Below are positions 1 to 9,347 of a stretch of DNA of 64,000 nucleotides, in pieces (within the stretch, counting starts at the first letter, position 1; every line of letters starts with the position of its first letter). Source of the DNA: Streptomyces qinglanensis (GTDB taxonomy: Bacteria > Actinomycetota > Actinomycetes > Streptomycetales > Streptomycetaceae); NCBI RefSeq assembly GCF_900111245.1, contig NZ_FOGO01000018.1, forward strand, positions 1 through 64,000, written 5' to 3'. The notes beneath the pieces are model-generated. The model was not told the origin of the DNA, ran no database searches, and saw only the letters and a program-made list of their open reading frames with translations. The position numbers were made by a program, and so were the translations under genes.

Positions 1-72
1 GGTTGATAGGCCGGATCTGGAAGCACGGTAACGTGTGGAGGTGACCGGTACTAATAGGCCGAGGGCTTGTCC
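1..72 (+). rRNA. rrl: 23S ribosomal RNA, 3' end (partial)
   Basis: The first 72 bases match the conserved 3' end of actinobacterial 23S rRNA, including the block GTACTAATAGGCCGAGGGCT near the terminus. The rest of the gene lies before the window. A spacer of about 100 bases with no recognisable tRNA separates it from 5S rRNA. The exact mature 3' end is placed by resemblance only. Confidence 0.93.
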
Positions 73-172
73 ATAGAGGCTCGCGTCCACTGTGTTGGTT
101 CTGAGACAACAACCGTGCAAGCACCACCCTGTCGTTGGGGTGTGTTGTGCTGCTGGTTGTGTGTTTCACCGT

Positions 173-292
173 GTTTCGGTGGTCATAGCGTGAGGGAAAC
201 GCCCGGTCACATTCCGAACCCGGAAGCTAAGCCTTTCAGCGCCGATGGTACTGCATGCGGGAGCGTGTGGGAGAGTAGGACGCCGCCGAACT
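173..292 (+). rRNA. rrf: 5S ribosomal RNA
   Basis: This 120-base segment carries the typical Streptomyces 5S rRNA: it starts GTTTCGGTGGTCATAGCG, contains the loop B-C block CCGAACCCGGAAGCTAAGCC, and closes with GGACGCCGCCGAAC, which pairs with the 5' end. It lies directly downstream of the 23S end, as in a 16S-23S-5S operon. The boundaries are accurate to within a few bases. Confidence 0.95.
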
Positions 293-301
293 CTTTGTGG
301 G

Positions 302-335
302 GAAAGCCCCGTCGGATTCATCCGACGGGGCTTTC
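302..335 (+). terminator. rRNA operon terminator hairpin
   Basis: A perfect 15-bp stem (302-316 with 321-335, left arm GAAAGCCCCGTCGGA) closes on a 4-base TTCA loop, 10 bases after 5S rRNA. The right arm ends in CTTTC. It very likely terminates the ribosomal operon. Nothing else is recognisable between it and the next gene end at 593. Confidence 0.9.
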
Positions 336-592
336 TCACGTTCAGAACTCTTCGCCGGGACCACCGCACGGTTTCGCCCGTCGTGGTCGAAGGGCGTGGT
401 CGAAGGGGGGAGGGAAGGCGACGAGCTCTGTTGAGGCTGTGTCGCCCGCGTAGCCCCAGCCCCCAGCCTGGGTTGCAGACCCGACGACCCTGGCAGCGGG
501 GCATTGGGCGCCATACCTGACCGAGGCCGTACAGAGGGCCGTCCGGCCCGTCTGTCCAGCTTCTCGGCCCACTCCTCAGCCCGTCGGGCCGC

Positions 593-2200
593 TCAGGAGA
601 GTGCCGTCGGCAGATCCAGGACCGACGTCAGTGGTGGGTCGAGCCGACCGTCAGATGACCGTGCGGCCATGCGGCGGCCGTGCTCGACCACGCTCTGGGT
701 GAGCGCGTTGAGGATCGGAAGGACGTCCGGATCCTCGCCCACTACATACAGCGTGCCCGCTTCGGCGACGAAGGATTCCAACGCGAGCCGATCGGCTCGT
801 TCGGCCGAACATGCGTTGCGGACATGCAACTGCCCGAGCGGTGACAGCGCACGGCGGATCAGGGCGAGCGCGTCAGCGCGCAACTGCGGGTGGCCGGCGA
901 GTGCGGACTCCAACTCGCCCGCGGTGCCCGAGGCGGCGCGGGGGTGGGAGCGCAGAATGCGGACGGCGTCCGCCGTCTGGCCGGTCGCGAGTGCCCAGCG
1001 GTGCACTTCGCGGAAGGAGCGCTTCTCCAGGGCGGCGGCGTGCAGCCAGCAGCGCAGCATGGTCTCCGCGGTCGTGTGGACCGTTGCGTCGATCGGGCGC
1101 GGTGAGCGCAGCGGGGCCAGCAGCGCGGTGGAGCGGGACGCCGCCGTGGCGCGGTCGGCGCAGCCGTGATGGGGGGACCAGCGCAGGCGGTCGGGTGTGT
1201 CGCACGCGTGCGTCGGGTCGAAGACGTGGACGGGGCCGAGTTTGGCGCGTGCCGTTCGGGTGGCGTTCCACAGGGCGGGGGTGCCCGTGCTGACGAGCAC
1301 GGCACCGGGAGCCTCCAGGATCCGCGCCACCGGGTCGTCGTCGGCTGCCGGGCCGCCGGGGGCCGGGAGCACGCCGTCGGGGCTTCCCGGGTCCTGGCGG
1401 GAGCTCTGCGACGGGACTCCTGGCGTGGAGAGGACCGCGGGGGCGGGCGGTTCTGCGGAAGGTGGCGTCCGATCGACCGGTGCGGCGGGTTCCCCGAGTC
1501 GGGTGCCGGTGTCCGGCGGGAGGACCGGCGCGGGACCGGATTCCTGGCCCGGGCCGGAAGCCGGCGGCCAGGACGCCGGGTTCGGGTGCGCCAGGCGCTC
1601 CGCAGCCGGCGGCGTGGATGCCGCAGATCCTGCATGCCCCGCAGCCGCCTCCGGGGGCTTGTGCTCAGAAGTCTCGGGCGAGGCCGGCACCTCGGGCGCC
1701 CGCGGGGCTCCGGGCGGCATGGACGCCTCGGTTCCGGCGCGGCGGTGGTCGCCCCGGAAGCGGCGGGCCCTCCGCACGGCCCGTGCCCTGGCCACGGTGC
1801 CCATGACGAAGACGGTGAGCACCACCAGCACCAGGATCTGGCTGATGAAGAGGCCCCAGAACAAGCCGTAGCCGGACAGTTGGCCGCCGGGGGTCGAGGG
1901 CCAGGCGCCCTCGATGTCGTGCGGCTCGGTGACCAACTGTCGTACGGCCAAGGGCGTCCTGGCGAAGGTGACACCGTCCGGCCAGGCGCCGTGGGCGAGC
2001 AGACCCGCGAGTCCGGTCGCCGTCCACACGAACACGGTGAGGCCCAGCAGGAAGCCGAGGACACCCACCAGGAGGCCGTCGGGGATGCCGCCGCCCCCAC
2101 CGGGTGCGCGGCGGGGTCGGTGGGGTACGTAGTCCGCGTCCGGGGCCGGGCGGCCGTCCGGGAGGCGCTGCTGACGTTCGCGATCGTCGTCGTATGGCAT
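593..2200 (-). CDS. TraG/VirD4-like type IV secretion-related membrane protein
   Basis: This 535-residue protein has a short charged N-terminus, two or three membrane segments (about residues 42-70 and 110-135), a long proline/alanine-rich linker (about 145-285) and a C-terminal domain. The C-terminal domain resembles part of the actinobacterial TraG/VirD4 coupling-protein family, with the signature APGAVLVSTGTPALWNATR followed by GPVHVFDP. The P-loop expected before that block is missing, and the protein stops at about the place where the Walker B strand would come. It may therefore be a non-ATPase partner. It is the last gene of a minus-strand cluster of secretion-like genes. No strong ribosome binding site precedes the ATG. 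The family is supported; the function is inferred. Confidence 0.75.
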   Translation of the reverse strand: MPYDDDRERQQRLPDGRPAPDADYVPHRPRRAPGGGGGIPDGLLVGVLGFLLGLTVFVWTATGLAGLLAHGAWPDGVTFARTPLAVRQLVTEPHDIEGAWPSTPGGQLSGYGLFWGLFISQILVLVVLTVFVMGTVARARAVRRARRFRGDHRRAGTEASMPPGAPRAPEVPASPETSEHKPPEAAAGHAGSAASTPPAAERLAHPNPASWPPASGPGQESGPAPVLPPDTGTRLGEPAAPVDRTPPSAEPPAPAVLSTPGVPSQSSRQDPGSPDGVLPAPGGPAADDDPVARILEAPGAVLVSTGTPALWNATRTARAKLGPVHVFDPTHACDTPDRLRWSPHHGCADRATAASRSTALLAPLRSPRPIDATVHTTAETMLRCWLHAAALEKRSFREVHRWALATGQTADAVRILRSHPRAASGTAGELESALAGHPQLRADALALIRRALSPLGQLHVRNACSAERADRLALESFVAEAGTLYVVGEDPDVLPILNALTQSVVEHGRRMAARSSDGRLDPPLTSVLDLPTALS

Positions 2201-2322
2201 CGGTACCGATATTCAAGCGGGGCCGGTCGGTTGCGGCAAGATCCCCTGCGCGGCGGCACCGTGCGGGGTCACCGCCGGGGCGTGTCATCCGGTCGGGTGC
2301 GCACGGCACCCGCCGGCACCGT

Positions 2323-3768
2323 TCAGGCGACTCCCGAACCGGGCGCCGCCCGCCCGGAGGGGGCGCGTTCCATGGCCAGGGCCCGGGCCTCGGTCTCGGC
2401 CTCCAGGTCGGCGTCCAGCGCGGTCTCGAACGAGGCGCCCTCCGCCAGTTCCGCTTCCACGGCGCTCTCCGTCATGGCGCGGTCGGTGAAGACGAGCGGG
2501 CGTTCCGCCTCGGTCACCAGATGCTTGACGACCTGGACGTTCCCGTTGACGTCCCAGACTGCGATGCCCGGCGACAGGGTGGGGATGATCTCCACCGCCC
2601 AGCGGGGCAGGCCCAGGACCTTGCCGGTGGCCCGTGCCTCGTCCGCCTTCTGGGCGTAGATCGTCCTGGTGGAAGCCATTTTGAGGATGGCGGCCGCCTC
2701 CCGGGCGGCCGCGCCGTCGACCACGTCCGACAGGTGGTGGACGACGGCGACGAAGGAAAGGCCCAGGCGGCGGCCGAACTTCAGCAGGCGCTGGAAGAGC
2801 TGGGCGACGAACGGACTGTTGATGATGTGCCAGGCTTCTTCCACCAGGAAGATCCGCTTGCGCCGGTCGGGGCGGATCCAGGTGTGTTCGAGCCAGACTC
2901 CGACGATGGCCATCAGGATGGGCATGGCGATGGAGTTGCGGTCGATGTGCGACAGGTCGAAGACGATCAGCGGCGCGTCCAGGTCGATGCCGACCGTCGT
3001 CGGACCGTCGAACATGCCGCGCAGGTCGCCGTCGACCAGCCGGTCGAGGACGAGCGCCACGTCCAGACCCCAGTCCCGGACGTCGTCCAGGGCGACGTTC
3101 ATCGCCTCCGCCGACTCCGGCTTGGGGTGGCGCAGTTGCTCGACGATGTCGGTGAGCTGCGGCTGGCGGTCGGTGATGGTGGAGTTGACGTAGGAATGCG
3201 CGACCTTGAGCGCGAAGCCGGAACGCTCGTCGAGCCCGTGCCCCAGGGCGACCTCGATGATGGTGCGCAGCAGCGCGAGCTGGCCGGTGGTGGTGATGGC
3301 CGGGTCCAGCGGGTTGAGCCGGATGCCCTGGTCGAGCGCTGCGGTGGGGTCGAGGCGGATCGGGGTTATGCCCATCTCCTCCGCGATCAGATTCCACTCG
3401 CCGACGCCGTCCTCACCCTGCGCGTCCAGGACCACCACCTGGCGGTCGCGGAAGCGCAACTGGCGCAGTACGTAGGTCTTCTCCAGTGCCGACTTGCCGT
3501 TCCCGGACTCGCCCAGCACCAGCCAGTGCGGTGCGGGCAGTTGCTGCCCGTAGAGCTGGAAGGGGTCGTAGATGTAGCCCTTCCCGCTGTAGACCTCGCG
3601 GCCGATGATGACGCCGGAGTCGCCCAGCCCGGGTGCGGCCGTCGGCAGGTAGACGGCCTGCGCCTGGCCCGTGGACGTGCGGACGGGCAGGCGGGTCGTC
3701 TCCGTCTTGCCGAACAGGAAGCTGGTGAACGCTTCGGTGAGGGCGGACAGGGGATCGAGCGCGGCCAT
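2323..3768 (-). CDS. VirB4-like type IV secretion ATPase
   Basis: A 481-residue cytoplasmic ATPase with a clear Walker A motif GESGNGKS (86-93) and Walker B motif IFLVEEAW (306-313), plus HLSDVV and TRTIYAQ blocks typical of the C-terminal ATPase half of VirB4/TraC proteins. It is much shorter than full VirB4 (about 800 residues) because the N-terminal half appears to be supplied by the upstream gene. A GGAGG sequence lies 8 bases before the ATG. About 140 bases of low-complexity DNA separate it from the upstream gene. It presumably energises a secretion or conjugation-like machine at the membrane; the substrate is unknown. Confidence 0.88.
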   Translation of the reverse strand: MAALDPLSALTEAFTSFLFGKTETTRLPVRTSTGQAQAVYLPTAAPGLGDSGVIIGREVYSGKGYIYDPFQLYGQQLPAPHWLVLGESGNGKSALEKTYVLRQLRFRDRQVVVLDAQGEDGVGEWNLIAEEMGITPIRLDPTAALDQGIRLNPLDPAITTTGQLALLRTIIEVALGHGLDERSGFALKVAHSYVNSTITDRQPQLTDIVEQLRHPKPESAEAMNVALDDVRDWGLDVALVLDRLVDGDLRGMFDGPTTVGIDLDAPLIVFDLSHIDRNSIAMPILMAIVGVWLEHTWIRPDRRKRIFLVEEAWHIINSPFVAQLFQRLLKFGRRLGLSFVAVVHHLSDVVDGAAAREAAAILKMASTRTIYAQKADEARATGKVLGLPRWAVEIIPTLSPGIAVWDVNGNVQVVKHLVTEAERPLVFTDRAMTESAVEAELAEGASFETALDADLEAETEARALAMERAPSGRAAPGSGVA

Positions 3769-3912
3769 GCTGGCTACCTCCGGCCTGGAGCGGCGGTGCG
3801 GGGGTGGAGCGGTCGGTCGACGGTGCGGGAGCGGAGCGGTCGGACGGTGGTGCGGGAGCGGCGCAGCCGTGGAGCGGCGGCGCGGGGGCGGACGGGCAGC
3901 ACGGGTCCCTCC

Positions 3913-5478
3913 TCAGCGCCGGATGCCGGTGGCGAAGGGAAGGGTGTTGACGAAGGCCCGGTGGTGTTCCCTGTCGCACCATTCCAGCTTCAGATAGCTC
4001 TTGCCCGCTGAGGCGCGGATCGTGCGCTTGTCCCGCGCCAGCGCCTCCGGCGAACGGGAGGAGACGGTCAGATAGCCCACGAGGTTGACCCCCGCCGCAC
4101 CCGAGGCCAGGTCCTCGCCGCGCTGGTCGACGCGGCCGTGCGCGGCGATGTCGCGCGGGTCGACGGTGCGGTTCATCTTCGCCGAGCGGCTGGCCTCCGC
4201 CTCGTCGTTCGTCTTCTCCGTCAGCATCCGCTCGATGGCCAGTTCCGTCGGCTCCAGATCCATCACCACGGCGACCGTGCGGATCACATCCGGGGTGTGC
4301 ACCAGCAGCGGGGCCAGGAAGTTGACCCCCACCGGCGTCATCGGCCACTCCTTGACCCACGCCGTGGCGTGGCACCACGGCTCGCGAGTGCTCGACTCGC
4401 GGGTCTTGGCCTGCAGATACGTCGGGGCGACCGCGTCCAGCTCGGCCGGCCAGGCGTTGCGCTTGGACATGGCCTGGATGTGGTCGATGGGGTGGTCCGG
4501 GTCGTACATCGAGTGGATCAGCGAGGCGAGCCGGGCCTGCCCGAGCGGCTGCCGGACCCGGATGTCGGCCTCGGCGAGGCGGGCGCAGATGTCGGTGAGC
4601 TCGCGGGCCATCACGATGGCCAGCCCCTCGTCCTTGGTCAGCTTGCGGCCCGCAGTGCGCCGGGCGGCCTTGGCGATGGTGGCGCCCTCGGTCGCCAGCT
4701 CCCGTCCGTAGGGCATACACGCGATCAGATAGGCGCGGTGCTGCTCGCTGGAGGTGGACACCATGGACTGCAGTTGGTCGTAGGAGGTGCGCAGCCAGCC
4801 GGCGGCCCGCTCGTTGCCGCGCTGGGCCACGTCCTTGGCGTGCGCGTCCGGATCGGCGGGCAGCGTCCGGGCCAGCATCTGCAGCCGCGTCACATAGCCG
4901 TCGCCGTTGGCCACATGCTTCAGGAGCGTGCCGAACCGGTCGACCAGAGCCTCCTGGTCCTCGCTGTCGCGCAGTCCGACGCCCGGGCCCTCGATCTCGA
5001 TGGCAGCGGTGACCGTACGCCGGTCGGCGTGCAGCAGCACGGCGATCTCGTCGGGGCCGAACGGCGCCGACAGCCAGTTGATGCGGCCCACCCCGGGGGG
5101 CGAGCCGATCTCCACCTCACGGCCGTCGAGCATCGTGCCCGCCTCGGCGGCATCGGAACGGAACGTCGTACCGCGGCGCAGCAGCCGCTTGTAGGAGCGG
5201 TTGATCTCGAACCACCTGTAGAACGTACGGCCCTTGTACGGCACGTAGACAGCCGCCAGCGCGAGCGCCGGGAAGCCGACCAGGGCGGGGATACGGAACG
5301 AGAGGACGGGGATGAGCAGGCCGCACATCATGCCGAGGAAGGCACCGACGACGATCAGGCCGATCTCGCCCGTGTCGCGGTTCTTGCCGACGATGGCGTT
5401 GGGCCTGGCCCGGCCGATCATGTAGGTGCGGCGCGGTGTGCCCAGGCCGGAGCCTGCTGTGTGGGACGAGGTCGTCAT
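3913..5478 (-). CDS. SCO6880-family membrane protein (PrgI/VirB4 N-half-like)
   Basis: A 521-residue protein whose N-terminus resembles the actinobacterial SCO6880 family: a basic start with TYMIGRARPN, two closely spaced membrane segments (about residues 39-80), then PYKGRTFYRWFE and a long soluble domain like the N-terminal region of VirB4. With the ATPase encoded next (2323-3768) it would make up a split PrgI-VirB4 unit. Its start overlaps the stop of the upstream gene (TGATG), implying translational coupling. The secretion role is inferred from family and context. Confidence 0.82.
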   Translation of the reverse strand: MTTSSHTAGSGLGTPRRTYMIGRARPNAIVGKNRDTGEIGLIVVGAFLGMMCGLLIPVLSFRIPALVGFPALALAAVYVPYKGRTFYRWFEINRSYKRLLRRGTTFRSDAAEAGTMLDGREVEIGSPPGVGRINWLSAPFGPDEIAVLLHADRRTVTAAIEIEGPGVGLRDSEDQEALVDRFGTLLKHVANGDGYVTRLQMLARTLPADPDAHAKDVAQRGNERAAGWLRTSYDQLQSMVSTSSEQHRAYLIACMPYGRELATEGATIAKAARRTAGRKLTKDEGLAIVMARELTDICARLAEADIRVRQPLGQARLASLIHSMYDPDHPIDHIQAMSKRNAWPAELDAVAPTYLQAKTRESSTREPWCHATAWVKEWPMTPVGVNFLAPLLVHTPDVIRTVAVVMDLEPTELAIERMLTEKTNDEAEASRSAKMNRTVDPRDIAAHGRVDQRGEDLASGAAGVNLVGYLTVSSRSPEALARDKRTIRASAGKSYLKLEWCDREHHRAFVNTLPFATGIRR

Positions 5479-6803
5479 CAGCGCTCACCTCCCGAGCTGC
5501 GCGGCGGACCGGACGGCGACCGGCCCGCCTCCGAGGAGCCCTGCCGGGGCGGCCGGGCCGAGTGCGGGGTGGTGGCGGCCGGTGCAGGCGGCTGCTGCCG
5601 CGGCGCCGACTCCTCGCCGCCGCCCGAGCGGGAGCTGTGGGCGGCCACCCCGCCCGACACGTTGGAACCGGAGCCGCCGCCCCCGCCGGAGGAGGCGTTG
5701 GCGGTCGCGGGGGCGCTCTGGCCGCCGCCCCGGCCGCCGTGGGTGTTGATGCCCTGCCGGACGAGCGCGGCGGGCGAGGCCACCACGGCGGCCGCGGACC
5801 GGGAGGAGGCGCGCACGGCGTTGCGGTGGGCGGCGATGTCGTCGCCGAAGCCGGGGACGAAGCGGTAGATCATTCCGCTGGCGAAGATGGCCAGCAGGAT
5901 GATGGCCAGCCCCGACACGATCGCCGAGACCGAATCGGGCCCGTCGCCGCCGGCCAGCGCCCCCGCGAGACCGAGCACGATCACGATCACGGGCTTCACG
6001 AGGATCACGGCGATCATGATGCCCGCCCAGCGGCGGACGTGCCCCCACAGGTTCTTGTCGACCAGTCCCGCGTAGACCGCGGTGCCCAGCAGCGCGCCGA
6101 CGTACAGCAGGGCGGCGCGCACCACCAGCTCCAGATACAGCACGCCCGCCGCCAGCACCGACACCAGGGAGACGACGATCAGCATGATCGGCCCGCCGCC
6201 GATGTCGTCGCCCTTCTTGAGCGCCTTGGAGAAGGTGCCGAAGAACGCGTCGGTCTTGTCCGAGGTGCCGGAGGCGATGACCTCGGTGACCGAATCGGTC
6301 GCCGAGACCACCGTGTAGAGGATCAGCGGAGTGAAGGCGGAGGCCAGCACCGTCAACCAGAGGAAGCCGATCGCCTCGGTGAACGCCTCGGTGAACGGCA
6401 CCCCGCGCACTGCCCGCTTGGCGACCGCCAGCAGCCACAGGGTCAGCGTCAGGATCGTGGACGCGGCGAACACCACGGCGTACTGCCGCAGGAACTCCGT
6501 GTTCGTGAAGTCCACCTTCGTCGTCGTGTCGACGAGCTTCGCCAGCTTGTCGACCGTCCACGCCGCGGCTTCGGCGCAGCCTTTGGCGAGGGAGGAGAGG
6601 GGGTCGGCGGCGGCTGCGGGGTCGTCCAGGGGGTTGCCTGGGGTGTCGTTGTCACCACCGCCCTGACTGCAGTACTCGTTGGCGGGACCCATGCAGTCGT
6701 CGTCGGGGTCGGCGGACGCCCGAGTGGCGAGCAGCACAGCGGTGGATTGCACCCCGGCCAGCACCGCTCCGACGGTGAACGCGCGGCGTCGATTATCGGG
6801 CAT
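5478..6803 (-). CDS. VirB6/TrbL-like polytopic membrane protein
   Basis: A 441-residue protein with an N-terminal signal-like segment ending near ASADPDDDC, an extracytoplasmic stretch, and about six membrane helices between residues 105 and 305. A glycine/serine-rich hydrophilic tail follows (about 340-441). This layout is that of the TrbL/VirB6 channel-scaffold component of type IV secretion-like systems, although sequence alone does not prove the assignment. The start overlaps the end of the upstream gene by 11 bases, and the stop overlaps the next start, so the four genes are probably co-transcribed. Confidence 0.78.
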   Translation of the reverse strand: MPDNRRRAFTVGAVLAGVQSTAVLLATRASADPDDDCMGPANEYCSQGGGDNDTPGNPLDDPAAAADPLSSLAKGCAEAAAWTVDKLAKLVDTTTKVDFTNTEFLRQYAVVFAASTILTLTLWLLAVAKRAVRGVPFTEAFTEAIGFLWLTVLASAFTPLILYTVVSATDSVTEVIASGTSDKTDAFFGTFSKALKKGDDIGGGPIMLIVVSLVSVLAAGVLYLELVVRAALLYVGALLGTAVYAGLVDKNLWGHVRRWAGIMIAVILVKPVIVIVLGLAGALAGGDGPDSVSAIVSGLAIILLAIFASGMIYRFVPGFGDDIAAHRNAVRASSRSAAAVVASPAALVRQGINTHGGRGGGQSAPATANASSGGGGGSGSNVSGGVAAHSSRSGGGEESAPRQQPPAPAATTPHSARPPRQGSSEAGRSPSGPPRSSGGER

Positions 6804-7665
6804 ATGTGAACCCTCCGAACCCCTTCACCGCGTCAGCCATCTCGTCGGCCGACGATGCCGCTTGGTCCTTGCCGATCGGCGTGGGTCCGTCCTTCTGCTT
6901 GAAGTCGGTGACCTTCCAATCGTCCTTCACCCACGACATTTCGAAAGTGGTGGTGTACCAGCTCTCGGTCACGGGGCGTTTCGAGTCCTTCCCGGCCAAA
7001 CCGAAGAGGCCGGAATACCAGACTGCGACTCTGGCCTTCTTGTCGCTGAAATCGATCACTTTGGCGCCCACCGGAGTCGTGCGTGCCACGAACGTCGTGT
7101 CCTCAGGCGCCTTGCCTGCCTTGTCGAGGCCGACCTTCTGGAGGAATTCGGGGTCGCCGTAGGTCTTGTCGAAGTCGACCTTCCGGGCGTCCGTGACCCT
7201 CGGCGCGTAGACGGAATCCACGATCTTGTCGCGTGACGCGGAGGAGAACATGTCTTCCCCGCCCAACGCCACCGCATAGTTCGCCGCGGCGCTCTGCGCC
7301 CCCTGCTCGTCATGGGCGAAGCCGGAGGCGAGGGCGCCGGGGGAATTCTTCACAGGTTTTTCACCTGAGGGCGCCGTGGGGCGGGCATCGGTGGCTGCGT
7401 CGTTCTTGCTGTCGGAGGCGGTGCCGCCTCCGCCGCCGCCCTCGTCGCCGCCGCCGCGGTTGGCGAAGGCGATGGCGGCGATGAGCAGGACGACTACGGC
7501 GACGACTGTCACCAGGCTGCGACCGGGGCGGTTGGACGGGCGGTTGCCGCCGCTGTCGCCGCCGGGCAGGCGTGTTCGAGTCGTTGTCCGTGCGCCATCA
7601 CGGGCGCCGGGCACGCCTTCGCTGGTGCGGGTACGGGCGTCGTACTCGCCGCCGCCGATGTTCAT
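6793..7665 (-). CDS. Membrane-anchored VirB8-like conjugation protein
   Basis: A 290-residue protein with a hydrophilic N-terminus, one membrane anchor (VVAVVVLLIAAIAFA), a glycine/aspartate-rich linker and an extracytoplasmic domain. That domain has alternating polar strands (for example WYTTTFEMSWVKDDWKVTDF) like the NTF2-fold VirB8/TcpC domain. The ATG at 7665 is chosen because GAGGGGG lies upstream; a TTG at 7698 would add 11 residues and has weaker support. It is the first gene of the compact minus-strand unit. The VirB8 analogy is an inference from topology and neighbours. Confidence 0.75.
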   Translation of the reverse strand: MNIGGGEYDARTRTSEGVPGARDGARTTTRTRLPGGDSGGNRPSNRPGRSLVTVVAVVVLLIAAIAFANRGGGDEGGGGGGTASDSKNDAATDARPTAPSGEKPVKNSPGALASGFAHDEQGAQSAAANYAVALGGEDMFSSASRDKIVDSVYAPRVTDARKVDFDKTYGDPEFLQKVGLDKAGKAPEDTTFVARTTPVGAKVIDFSDKKARVAVWYSGLFGLAGKDSKRPVTESWYTTTFEMSWVKDDWKVTDFKQKDGPTPIGKDQAASSADEMADAVKGFGGFTYAR

Positions 7666-7906
7666 GCCGGCCTGGCCCCCTCGACCTCTGTCGCTCAACT
7701 GCCGTCACTGCATTGTCTCCTCAGATGACGGTAGCGGGGTCGCGCCGCGCATGTGCCGTCTGCAAGCCAGGTGGATGGCAGCATTTCGAACATCGCGCCG
7801 GTGCGCCGTCCGTGTCCGTGCCGCTCACGGGGCGGTTCCGGGCGCGGTACCGGGGACGTCCGCGCGTCGGTGCGCCCCCGGTGCGCAGGGCCGCCGGGCG
7901 GCCGCC

Positions 7907-7924
7907 GGTCCGGCCGGCCGGACC
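7907..7924. terminator. Perfect 18-bp GC palindrome, possible terminator
   Basis: GGTCCGGCCGGCCGGACC is a perfect palindrome 23 bases past the stop of the minus-strand methyltransferase, inside a GC-rich gap of about 250 bases. It could act as a terminator for that gene, although there is no T tract. Confidence 0.45.
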
Positions 7925-7946
7925 GGCCGCTGCCGTCCTGGTGCCG

Positions 7947-8597
7947 CTAGGCGCGCTTGCGGGCCAGGGTGACGCCGTCGCGGAGGGGGAGCATGACGGA
8001 CTCCATGCGGGCGTCCGCGGTGATGGTGTCGTTGATCCGGCGGATGGCCAGGTCCGCGTCGTCCTGGGCGGCGGGGTCCACGACCCTGCCACCGCGCAGC
8101 ACGTTGTCCAGCACGATCAGCCCGCCGGGGCGCAGCCGGGGCACCAGCGCCTCGTAGTACGCCGGGTAGCCGACCTTGTCCGCGTCGATGAACGCGAAGT
8201 CCACGAACGGCTCCTCGGGCAGGTCGGCCAGGGTGTCGGCGGCGGGTGCGAGGTGCAGTTCGATGCGGTCGGCGAGGTCGGCGCGCTCCCAGTAGCGGCG
8301 GGCGATGGACGTCCACTCCTCGGAGACGTCGCAGGCGATCAGCCGGCCGTCGGCGGGCAGGCCGCGGGCGATGCACAGGGAGGAGTACCCGGTGAACACG
8401 CCGACCTCGACCGCGGTCCTGGCGCCCGTGAGCCGCACGAGCATGGTGAGGAACTCGCCCTCGTCGTGCGTGATCTGCATGGTGGGGTAGTCCGGCACCC
8501 GCGCGTGGGTCTCTTCGACGAGGTCGCGCAGGATGTCGTCGGCCGGCGTGCAGTGGGCCAGCAGATAGTCGTCGAGGGCAGGGTTCACGATGTCCAT
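7947..8597 (-). CDS. Class I SAM-dependent O-methyltransferase
   Basis: A 216-residue enzyme of the caffeoyl-CoA/catechol O-methyltransferase type (Methyltransf_3). It has motif I VEVGVFTGYSSLCIA (about residues 63-77), the acidic DAFIDADK-like block FAFIDADKVGYPAYYE, and GGLIVLDNVLRGGRV, which hold SAM and a divalent metal. GAGGAG lies 5 bases before the ATG. It sits between secretion-like genes without any evident link to them. The substrate cannot be told from the sequence. Confidence 0.92.
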   Translation of the reverse strand: MDIVNPALDDYLLAHCTPADDILRDLVEETHARVPDYPTMQITHDEGEFLTMLVRLTGARTAVEVGVFTGYSSLCIARGLPADGRLIACDVSEEWTSIARRYWERADLADRIELHLAPAADTLADLPEEPFVDFAFIDADKVGYPAYYEALVPRLRPGGLIVLDNVLRGGRVVDPAAQDDADLAIRRINDTITADARMESVMLPLRDGVTLARKRA

Positions 8598-8694
8598 GGA
8601 GCTCCTCGTGTGCGGGCGCGAGTGTGCGGGCGCACGGGGGCGCCGGTGTGTCGGGTGCGGAGCGGCTCCAGGAGCGCTCCGCTGTGGTCGGCCC

Positions 8695-9003
8695 TCAGAC
8701 CGCCATGCCGTAGACGATGGTGAACAGAGTGCCGAGCGAGCCGATGATGAAGACGCCGGTGAGCCCGGCGACGATCAGGCCCTTGCCCTGTTCGGCGCTG
8801 AAGGTGTCGCGGAGCGCCGTGGCACCGATCCGCTGTTTTGCCGCGCCCCAGATGGCGATGCCGAGGCAGAGCAGGATGGCCACCGCCATGATGACCTCGA
8901 TCATCACCCTGGCCTCGTGGCCCAGCGAGCCGAACGGGCCCCAGTCCGGGGCGATCCCGCCGATGATGGTGGTGATATCGCCTTTGTCAGCCGCCAGGAA
9001 CAT
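8695..9003 (-). CDS. Small VirB2/pilin-like membrane protein
   Basis: A 102-residue protein with two or three hydrophobic segments (MIEVIMAVAILLCLGIAIW and LIVAGLTGVFIIGSLGTLF) separated by a short basic loop, the layout of VirB2/TrbC-type pilin subunits. The ATG is chosen at the residue-1 MFLAADK. Upstream in-frame sequence is arginine- and proline-rich noncoding DNA. It is probably part of the same secretion-like locus although the methyltransferase gene separates it from the rest. Function is inferred from context. Confidence 0.75.
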   Translation of the reverse strand: MFLAADKGDITTIIGGIAPDWGPFGSLGHEARVMIEVIMAVAILLCLGIAIWGAAKQRIGATALRDTFSAEQGKGLIVAGLTGVFIIGSLGTLFTIVYGMAV

Positions 9004-9347
9004 GGTGAACTCACCGCCTAGTTTCAAGGTTTGTCTCTGACGGATTGTGCCACGGCCCGGTGACAACGGGAGCGTCCCGCTTGCCCGAAGTGGTCCCGGA
9101 TCGGCGTCGTTCCGTGCGCCCGGCGGCGCGGCGCGGGCCGTTCCGGGTCCGGAAGCGCTGCACCGCGGACTGCGGGCGCACGGGTGCACCTCCGTGCGCC
9201 CCTGGTGGGCCTGGGGCGGGGCGGGGCGGCGGACGTGGTTCGTCTCCGCGCCCGCTGTCCGCCGTTCCGCTCGGGGGATCGGCCTGGAATGATGGTGACG
9301 CATGGTCGGCGTGAGCGAACTGGTTGCCTGTGGGGGAGGTTTGGGGA

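Noticed and set aside
593..2659. Long plus-strand frames opposite the TraG-like gene (for example 1166-2659)
   Set aside because: They are antisense to a gene with clear family motifs, are Arg/Gly-rich without domain features, and have no binding site; typical high-GC shadow frames.
2104..4011. 635-codon plus-strand frame antisense to the VirB4-like ATPase
   Set aside because: The minus strand has Walker A and B motifs; the plus frame is a third-position GC artefact.
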